Of a stretch of 30,672 nucleotides of DNA, positions 25,301 through 30,672 are shown piece after piece. This DNA is from Planctomycetota bacterium. Its GTDB lineage: Bacteria > Planctomycetota > Planctomycetia > Pirellulales > UBA1268. The stretch lies in contig QWQL01000190.1 of assembly GCA_003670825.1 (NCBI GenBank), forward strand, positions 1 to 30,672. Direction: 5' to 3'. The number at the start of each line of letters is the position of its first letter. Position 1 is the stretch's first letter. A program made the position numbers and the translations under genes. The notes below the pieces were generated by a model. That model searched no databases, was not told the origin of the DNA, and saw only the letters and a list, made by a program, of their open reading frames with translations.

Positions 25301-26289
25301 TCGCCTTCCGCCGCCAGGCGGGGGAAACGGCTGATACGAAGCCCGACGCCAAGAAGTCCGGCGTCACGCAGCCCCGCGCCAAGAAGCATCAGGCGGAGAA
25401 GCCAGCGGTGAGCCTGCCACCGCCGACGTTGGCCGACGTTGCCTACGGGCCGCATCCCAAGCAGGTGATGCACGTCTGGATGGCCGCCGTCGCGACGGCC
25501 GAGCAGCCGGCACCACTCGTGCTCTTTATCCATGGCGGCGGCTGGCTGTCGGGCAACCGGATGAAAAAGCTCGGCGAGGTGCTGCCCGCCATACTCGACG
25601 CCGGCGTCTCGGTGGCCTCGATGGAGTACCGGTTTATCAAGGAGGCTCTTGCCGAGGGGATCGATCCGCCCGTGAAGGCCCCGCTCGCCGACGCCGCGCG
25701 GGCGCTGCAGACGATCCGCGCGCGGGCGGCCGAGTGGCACGTCGATCCGCAACGGATCGCCGCCTGTGGCAGTTCGGCCGGGGCCTGTTCGAGTCTCTGG
25801 CTCGCCTTCCATGACGACATGGCCGATCCGCAGAGCGAGGATCCCGTGGCCCGGCAGTCGACGCGGCTGGCGACGGTCGCCGTGATGGGCGCCCAGACCA
25901 CGCTCGACCCGCTCCAAATGAAGAACTGGACCCCCAACAGCACCTATGGTGGCCATGCCTTTGGGTTCATCAAGGGCCGCAACGGGGTGACCGACCCCTT
26001 CGCCTCGTTCCTGGCGGCCCGCGACCGGTTGCTGCCCGAGATCGAGAAGATTTCCCCGTATGCCCTCGTGTCGGCTGACGATCCGCCCGTCTATCTCGTC
26101 TATGCGGCGCCGCCGGACCTGGGCAAGCCCGCCAGGGATCCGACCCACTCGGCGAACTTCGGCGTGAAACTCCAGGAGCGGCTCGGCGAGGTCGGGGTGG
26201 ACTGTGAACTCGCGTATCCCGGGGCGACGGGGATGACGCACGCCACCGTGGCCGACTATCTCCGCGCTGCCCTGTCCAACCGTCAATGA
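22321..26289 (+). CDS. Trifunctional fusion: sulfatase - sulfatase - alpha/beta-hydrolase (esterase)
   Basis: 1322 residues behind one signal peptide. Domain 1 (about 29-540) is an AtsA-like arylsulfatase with RCWPTRGALLTG (C75), SGKWHLDGD and LSDNGAS. Domain 2 (about 557-1000) has PTCAPTRAALLTG (C593), IFGKWHLGDE and FTTDNGT. A Lys/Ala/Pro-rich linker (about 1005-1050) leads to domain 3 (1052-1322), an alpha/beta-hydrolase of the carboxylesterase/BD-FAE type: oxyanion loop HGGGW (H1071), nucleophile elbow GSSAG (S1152) and catalytic His in GMTHATV (H1307). The acid residue is not certain. It would remove two kinds of sulfate and an acyl (acetyl or feruloyl-like) group from one glycan. ATG 22321 has GGAGG six bases upstream. 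No internal SD or signal peptide at the junctions. Confidence 0.92.
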   Translation: MRMRRLQVAARAVFVAVAALAASTTCAAPNVVVILADDLGFSDLGCQGGEIDTPHLDRLAAGGLRYTQASNTARCWPTRGALLTGYYPQAIRRDALPGTEGGVNSARPPWARLLPALLEPAGYRSYHSGKWHLDGDPRGQGFHRSLEITAAGQSNYFDAAGAQGMPAPATADGFYATTAIGDHAVACLAEHARDHAAAPFFHYVAFTAPHFPLQAPPEVIAKYRDRYRAGWDDIRRVRGTRLKELGIVTTEPAAIERHVGPPYAFPDALEKLGPGEVDRPVPWETLTPDQREFQAAKMAIHAAMVEVMDREVGRIIAQLEAMQALDDTLVLFLSDNGASAEMMIRGEGHDPSAPAGSRQTFLCLGPGWSSCANAPFRRHKTWVHEGGIATPWIVHWPRGFSARGDLRHQPVHVIDVVPTVLDMAGVAPPEEVEGRAVPPRQGRSFVRSLADPAAPPAHDALWWCHEGHRAVRVGNLKLVATKQGPWELYDLGADRCETKDLAAAKPAAVADLEAVWNRIAADCRRLAAAGPAPDKPSAARSRQPPPNIVYVMTDDQGYGDIAAHLNPVIKTPNLDRLRRESVRLTEFHASPTCAPTRAALLTGRHEFRSGVTHTIFERERLALTATTLPDLLRRAGYATGIFGKWHLGDEDAYQPGRRGFDRTFIHGGGGIGQTFPGSCGDVEGNRYVDPVIRSDGMFVKTTGYCTDVFFDEAVAWIRRRSENQQPFFCLITPNAPHEPLDCPEGSAEPYDASLAAAGVGDRRQRDRIARFYGMIENIDANVGRLLEALDRLGMAGETLVVFTTDNGTATGSSVFNAGMRGAKNTVWRGGTRVPSFWRWQGTLPEGVDVPAVTAHIDVLPTLCELAGVTIPPDVAAKVEGRSLVPLLLDARAVWPDRPLVTHQGRWERGEVAASQFRNCRVREGRWSLVNVTNRPDGWELHDIAADPAESHDVAAEHPDVVRRLAAAYDRWWADVQGDLVNENQDGPAENPFKVAFRRQAGETADTKPDAKKSGVTQPRAKKHQAEKPAVSLPPPTLADVAYGPHPKQVMHVWMAAVATAEQPAPLVLFIHGGGWLSGNRMKKLGEVLPAILDAGVSVASMEYRFIKEALAEGIDPPVKAPLADAARALQTIRARAAEWHVDPQRIAACGSSAGACSSLWLAFHDDMADPQSEDPVARQSTRLATVAVMGAQTTLDPLQMKNWTPNSTYGGHAFGFIKGRNGVTDPFASFLAARDRLLPEIEKISPYALVSADDPPVYLVYAAPPDLGKPARDPTHSANFGVKLQERLGEVGVDCELAYPGATGMTHATVADYLRAALSNRQ

Positions 26290-26334
26290 CTCTTGGGTTC
26301 GTGGCGAGAATCGATGGTCTCGAGGGAGGTGACG

Positions 26335-29300
26335 ATGCGAGCGTGGTTCCTGATTGCGGGACTGGCCATGACCGCGGCCGCACCGGTCGCGGCGGCGGAG
26401 ACTCGTCGGCCCAACATCGTGTTCTTCCTCTGCGACGACCTTGGCACGGGTGATCTCTCCTGCCTCGGCTCGAAGGACATCCAGACACCGAACATCGACA
26501 CGCTCTTCGCCCGGGGCACCCGGCTCTCGCGGCACTGGGCGGGTAGCGCCGTCTGCGCTCCGAGCCGCTGCGTGCTATTGACAGGCCGGCACCCGGGGCA
26601 CGCGGCCGTCCGCTCGAACCGCGAGGCGAAGCCCGAGGGGCAAGCACCACTGCCGGCCGGCACCGTGACGCTCGCCACGATCCTCCGTGACGCGGGCTAT
26701 GCGACCGGCGGCTTCGGCAAGTGGGGGCTTGGGCCGCCGGGCAGTGCCTCGGACCCGCGTGCCTGCGGGTTCGAGCGGTTCTTCGGCTACAACTGTCAGC
26801 GCGAGGCGCATACGTTCTATCCACGGCACCTCTGGAGCGACCGCGAGCGGATCGCCGTCGACAACCCCGAGGTTCAACGCGGCGGGAGGATCCCAGACCA
26901 GCCGCCCCCGGCCGCCGGCGACTTCGCACCGTTCTCGGGGAAAACCTACTCCGCAGACCTGATCGCCGAGGAGCAGTTGGCGTTCGTGCGGGCGAACGCG
27001 GGCCGGCCTTTTTTCCTCTACGTGCCGACCACGGTGCCGCACCTCGCGCTCCAGGTGCCGACCGCTGAGCCATCGCTGGCCGGGTACCAAAAGCACTTCG
27101 GCGACGAGGAGCCCTACCTCGGCGGCCGGGGCTACGTGCCCTGCCGGTATCCCCTGGCGACGTATGCGGCGATGATCACCCGGATGGACCGCGAGGTGGG
27201 CCGGCTCGTGACACTGCTCGGCGAGCTTGGGCTAGCCGACGACACGATCTTCGTCTTCTCCAGCGACAACGGCGCTACCCGGCCCGGCACCGGCGGCCTC
27301 GACACGGCACGGCTGAAGAGCAACGGTGCCTTGCGGGATTGGAAGGGCTCGCCCTTCGAGGGTGGACTACGCGTGCCGACGGTCGCCGTCTGGCCCGGGA
27401 AGATTCCGGCAGGGCGCACGATCGCCTCCCCGACCGGGTTCGAGGACTGGCTGCCGACGCTCCTCGATCTCGCGGGCCTCGCTCCGCGGATTCCAGCCGG
27501 GCTCGATGGCACGAGCCTGATGTCGGTCCTCCTGGGCCAGGCCGACCTGCCGGAGGAGCGGATGCTCTACCGCGAACTCACGGAGGCCGCCTGGCAGGCG
27601 GCGGTGGACGGTTGCTGGAAGGCGATTCGCCGCGCCGCCGGTCCGAAGCGGCCTGCCATACCGGGCCCGGTCGAGCTCTACGATCTTGCCGCCGATCCGG
27701 CGGAGACCACGAACGTCGCCGCGCGGCATCCTCAGGTCGTGAAGCGGATGACGGAGATCCTCGACAGCGAGCACGTGCCCGACCCCGCATGGCCGCTGCC
27801 CTTCGCCGACGCCGCGGCTGTCTCCGAAGGCCCGTCCACGCCCGACGCCGTGAGGCGTGGGGCGGTCAGCGAGACGGCGGCTGCGGCGTCGCGTCGCCCG
27901 AGCGTCCTCGTGCTACTCGCCGACGACATGCGGGCCGACGCCATCCACGCGCTGGGCAATCCGCACATCCGCACGCCCGCGATCGACGCCCTCGTCGCCC
28001 GGGGGACGGTGCTGGATCGCGTCTCCTGCATGGGGGCGATGCAGGGAGCGGTCTGCGTGCCGAGCCGGGCGATGCTGCTCTCCGGCCGGTCGCTCTTCCA
28101 CGTCCACGAGCAACTCAAAGGCTGCGATACCTGGCCCGAGACCTTCGAGCGGGCCGGCTACCGCACCTTCGCCACCGGCAAGTGGCATAACGGCCAGAAG
28201 TCGCTCCTCCGGTGCTTCGCTGAGGGGAGCCATGTGTTCATCGGTGGGATGCACGGCCATACCGGCCTGCCGACAGTGTCGTTTCGTGGGCATGCCGCGG
28301 CCGTGGCGGACGCCGCGACCGACCGCCACTCATCGGAGGTCGTCGGCGCCGCGGCCGAGGCGTTCATCGAGAGCCTCGGTGACGAGCCGTTTTTTGCCTG
28401 GTGCGCGTTCACCGCGCCGCACGACCCCCGGCAGCCGCTGCAGGAGTTTCGCCGCCGGTACGACGGCCGTGAGCCTCCGGCCCCGGAGAACTTCCTGCCC
28501 GAGCATCCGTTCGACAACGGCGCGCTTTCGGTCCGCGACGAAAAACTCCTGCCACGGCCGCTCTCTCAGGATGTGATCTCGAAGGAACTGGCCGACTACT
28601 ACGCGCTCGTCGAGGGGATGGATGACCGGATCCGCCGTGTACTCCTCGCGCTCGAGAAGAAGGGCAGGCTCACCGACACGGTCGTGCTCTTCGCTGCCGA
28701 CCAGGGTCTCGCGCTCGGCAGCCACGGCCTGCTCGGCAAGCAAAACCTCTACGAACACTCGATGCGGGCCCCGGTCGTGCTCGCGGGGCCGGGGGTGCCC
28801 GCCGGCCGCCGCAGCGACGCGCTCGCGTATCTCTTCGACATAACGGCGACGCTCGGTGAACTCGCCGGTGTCGCGGCCCCCGCCGCCAGCGAGGGGCAGA
28901 GCCTCGGGCCCGTGCTTCGCGGCGAGCGGTCCACGGGCCGGGAGTCGCTCTTGCTCGCCTACAAGGAGGTCCAGCGGGCGGTCGTGACTCCCGAGTGGAA
29001 GCTGATTCACTATCCCAGGGCGGAGAGGACCCAGGTCTTCAGGCTGGCAAGCGACCCGGGCGAGCGGCACGACCTCGCTGCTGATCCGGCCGTCGCGGCC
29101 ACCCGCCGCACGCTCGAGGCCACGCTCGCCTCGGCCGAGCGGCGGTTCGACGACCCGCAGGGCCGGGGCCCGTCGCCGCGCCCTCCGAACATCGTCGTCG
29201 TGTTCATCGATGACCTCGGTTACGGCGATATCGGACCGTTCGGAGCCACAAAACAGCGAACACCGAACCTCGACCGCATGGCCCGCGAGGGAATGAAGCT

Positions 29301-30528
29301 CACGAGTTTCTATGCGGCGCCGGCGTGTTCGGTGTCGCGGGCGCAGTTGCTCACCGGCTGCTACGGGCCGCGAGTGTCTGTGCCGTGGGTCTTCTTTCCG
29401 GCCGGAAAGCAGGGGCTCAATCCGGCCGAGATCACGGCGGCTGAGCGGCTGAGAAGTCTCGGCTATGCCACCGCCTGCTTCGGGAAGTGGCACCTCGGCG
29501 ATCAGCCCGCGTTTCTTCCCTGTCGCCAGGGCTTCGATCACTATGTCGGCATTCCGTACTCCAACGACATGCAGAAGAGGAGCGCGGTGACGGGAGAGGA
29601 GGTCGTGCCACTGCTGCGCGATGACCGCGTGGTGGAACTGCTCACCGACGAGGCACAGCGGGGGATCGTCGGACGGTGCACCGACGAGGCCGTGGCCTTC
29701 ATTCGGGGGTCGAAGGAGAAGCCGTTTTTTCTCTACGTACCGCATACCGCCGTTCACGTGCCGATTTTCCCCAGTGAGCGGTTTCGGGGAAAGAGTGACA
29801 ATGGCCGGTTCGGCGACTGGGTCGAGGAGGTCGACTGGAGCGTTGGAAAAATCCTCGACACGCTTTGCGACGAGGGGCTCGACGACGACACGCTCGTGAT
29901 TTTCACCAGCGATAACGGGCCGTGGGCGGCGAAGGGGGCGGACGGCGGCTCCTCCGGGCCGCTGCGGGGCGGCAAGGGCAGCACCTGGGAAGGGGGCGTG
30001 CGGGTCCCGACGGTCGCCTGGTGGCCGGGCCGAATTGCGGCGGGCACCGAGTGCGGCACGATGGCCGGCACGATCGATCTGGTTCCGACATTCGTGTCAC
30101 TGGCGGGCGGCGACATGCCCCGCGAGCCCGTGATCGACGGCCGCGACATTTCCGGCCTCCTCCTCGGGACCAGCCGCGAGCCGGCCCGGGCGGTTCACTA
30201 TTACTTCAAGGGCACGACGCTGGAGGCGGTGCGTGCTGGCCGCTGGAAGCTGGCCATCGCCTCGCAGGGTGCGGGGATGGGGAGGGGGGCCGTCGCGGCC
30301 GAGGCCTCGATGGAATCGCCACGGCTGTACGATCTCGAAGCCGATCTCGGCGAGACGACCGACGTCGCCGCCGAGCATCCCGCCGTGGTGGAGCGGCTCC
30401 GCGGCTACGTCTCGCCGATGCAGGCGGAACTCTGCGGCCCACAAGCTCCCGGGCGTCGCCCCGCTGGCGACGTCGCCTCACCTGAGTTCCTCTATCCTGT
30501 CGCCGACGTGCCGGCCGTAGGGCGGTGA
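26335..30528 (+). CDS. Triple sulfatase: three S1 sulfatase domains in one secreted polypeptide
   Basis: 1397 residues behind one signal peptide (MRAWFLIAGLAMTAAAPVAA). Domain 1 (about 22-495): VCAPSRCVLLTG (C74), FGKWGLGPPG with Gly131 where His is usual, SSDNGAT. Domain 2 (about 520-930): VCVPSRAMLLSG (C574), TGKWHNG, AADQGLALGSHG, resembling the choline-/iduronate-sulfatase branch. Domain 3 (about 949-1370): APACSVSRAQLLTG (C998, with Val1000 in place of the motif proline), FGKWHLGDQ, TSDNGPW. The three domains belong to clearly different subfamilies, so this is not a recent internal triplication. ATG at 26335, five bases after GGAGG; the earlier ATG at 26314 and TTG at 26293 lack an SD. 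It is last in the string and is followed by a dispersed repeat. All three cysteines need a formylglycine-generating enzyme from elsewhere. Confidence 0.92.
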   Translation: MRAWFLIAGLAMTAAAPVAAAETRRPNIVFFLCDDLGTGDLSCLGSKDIQTPNIDTLFARGTRLSRHWAGSAVCAPSRCVLLTGRHPGHAAVRSNREAKPEGQAPLPAGTVTLATILRDAGYATGGFGKWGLGPPGSASDPRACGFERFFGYNCQREAHTFYPRHLWSDRERIAVDNPEVQRGGRIPDQPPPAAGDFAPFSGKTYSADLIAEEQLAFVRANAGRPFFLYVPTTVPHLALQVPTAEPSLAGYQKHFGDEEPYLGGRGYVPCRYPLATYAAMITRMDREVGRLVTLLGELGLADDTIFVFSSDNGATRPGTGGLDTARLKSNGALRDWKGSPFEGGLRVPTVAVWPGKIPAGRTIASPTGFEDWLPTLLDLAGLAPRIPAGLDGTSLMSVLLGQADLPEERMLYRELTEAAWQAAVDGCWKAIRRAAGPKRPAIPGPVELYDLAADPAETTNVAARHPQVVKRMTEILDSEHVPDPAWPLPFADAAAVSEGPSTPDAVRRGAVSETAAAASRRPSVLVLLADDMRADAIHALGNPHIRTPAIDALVARGTVLDRVSCMGAMQGAVCVPSRAMLLSGRSLFHVHEQLKGCDTWPETFERAGYRTFATGKWHNGQKSLLRCFAEGSHVFIGGMHGHTGLPTVSFRGHAAAVADAATDRHSSEVVGAAAEAFIESLGDEPFFAWCAFTAPHDPRQPLQEFRRRYDGREPPAPENFLPEHPFDNGALSVRDEKLLPRPLSQDVISKELADYYALVEGMDDRIRRVLLALEKKGRLTDTVVLFAADQGLALGSHGLLGKQNLYEHSMRAPVVLAGPGVPAGRRSDALAYLFDITATLGELAGVAAPAASEGQSLGPVLRGERSTGRESLLLAYKEVQRAVVTPEWKLIHYPRAERTQVFRLASDPGERHDLAADPAVAATRRTLEATLASAERRFDDPQGRGPSPRPPNIVVVFIDDLGYGDIGPFGATKQRTPNLDRMAREGMKLTSFYAAPACSVSRAQLLTGCYGPRVSVPWVFFPAGKQGLNPAEITAAERLRSLGYATACFGKWHLGDQPAFLPCRQGFDHYVGIPYSNDMQKRSAVTGEEVVPLLRDDRVVELLTDEAQRGIVGRCTDEAVAFIRGSKEKPFFLYVPHTAVHVPIFPSERFRGKSDNGRFGDWVEEVDWSVGKILDTLCDEGLDDDTLVIFTSDNGPWAAKGADGGSSGPLRGGKGSTWEGGVRVPTVAWWPGRIAAGTECGTMAGTIDLVPTFVSLAGGDMPREPVIDGRDISGLLLGTSREPARAVHYYFKGTTLEAVRAGRWKLAIASQGAGMGRGAVAAEASMESPRLYDLEADLGETTDVAAEHPAVVERLRGYVSPMQAELCGPQAPGRRPAGDVASPEFLYPVADVPAVGR

Positions 30529-30555
30529 CCGGAGCCGCATCCAAGTTCCTTGTAC

Positions 30556-30672
30556 CGCCGGCTCGGGGGCGGCAAAAGTCGCGTCGCCCGGGCGAGGATA
30601 CGCCCAAGGCTCCGCGAGCGTTCGCCGACCCCCTTCGCCTACCCGCCCTCGCTGACGCAGACGACGCTCCAC
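30556..30672. repeat. Dispersed intergenic repeat, copy 2 (may continue past the window)
   Basis: Matches 14028-14164 in the same orientation with four substitutions, a missing 21-base block and one extra C. It starts 27 bases after the triple-sulfatase stop, exactly as copy 1 starts 27 bases after the SHD1-like gene stop. The GGGCG-AGGATA-CGCCC and GCTC-CGC-GAGC stems are kept, with changes confined to the loops. Confidence 0.85.

Noticed and set aside
23389..26535. Very long minus-strand open frame (over 1000 codons) opposite the sulfatase-sulfatase-esterase gene
   Set aside because: High-GC codon bias makes antisense frames open. Its translation is rich in Arg, His and Gly with no family motif, whereas the plus strand has intact sulfatase and esterase motifs throughout.
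14028..30672. Region between the two repeats as a mobile island or composite transposon
   Set aside because: No transposase, integrase, tRNA or terminal target duplication is present, and the segment includes the housekeeping gene pgk.
1..30672. CRISPR arrays, tRNA, rRNA or phage genes
   Set aside because: No regularly spaced repeats, no cloverleaf-like or rRNA-like segments and no phage or defence protein motifs were recognised by eye.

Overview
The window looks like chromosome of a high-GC member of the Planctomycetota, probably near the Pirellulales. The evidence is an unusually dense set of S1-type sulfatases with cleavable signal peptides, a protein ending in an SHD1-like module, a PQQ-type propeller beside a ThuA-like protein, GC-rich coding on both strands, frequent GTG/TTG starts with good Shine-Dalgarno (SD) sequences, and a class II (B12-dependent) ribonucleotide reductase. 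The phylum is inferred from gene content; no rRNA is present to confirm it.

Left part (1-14.0 kb) is mostly core or stress functions: a truncated aspartate aminotransferase (minus); a 20-residue lysine-rich peptide gene followed by three hairpins; an RlmM-like rRNA methyltransferase overlapping tail-to-tail with biotin-protein ligase; two tandem paralogous outer-membrane-barrel-like proteins; a LytS/LytTR two-component pair; a Fur-family regulator behind a DJ-1/PfpI-family gene (minus); the 1016-residue NrdJ with a structured upstream region; and a secreted Cys-rich/Pro-Ala-rich protein with an SHD1-like C-terminus.

Right part (14.0-30.7 kb): an intergenic repeat, phosphoglycerate kinase (pgk) and a single-domain sulfatase on the minus strand. 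A 147-base divergent promoter region then leads into a 13.5-kb plus-strand gene string with junctions from a 1-base overlap to 49 bases: double sulfatase, PQQ-like propeller, ThuA-like protein, sulfatase-sulfatase-esterase fusion, triple sulfatase. A second copy of the repeat lies just past the last stop codon, in the same orientation.

The standout is this locus. Four secreted proteins carry eight sulfatase domains plus one alpha/beta-hydrolase, fused as 1, 2, 2+esterase and 3 catalytic modules. The domains differ in their active-site motifs (C-x-P-x-R, C-G-P-S-L, C-S-V-S-R; GKWH, GKWW, GKWG). I infer multi-enzyme polypeptides that remove several kinds of sulfate, and probably an O-acyl group, from one complex polysaccharide. 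The window has no glycoside hydrolase, polysaccharide lyase, transporter or formylglycine-generating enzyme, so those would have to be encoded elsewhere.
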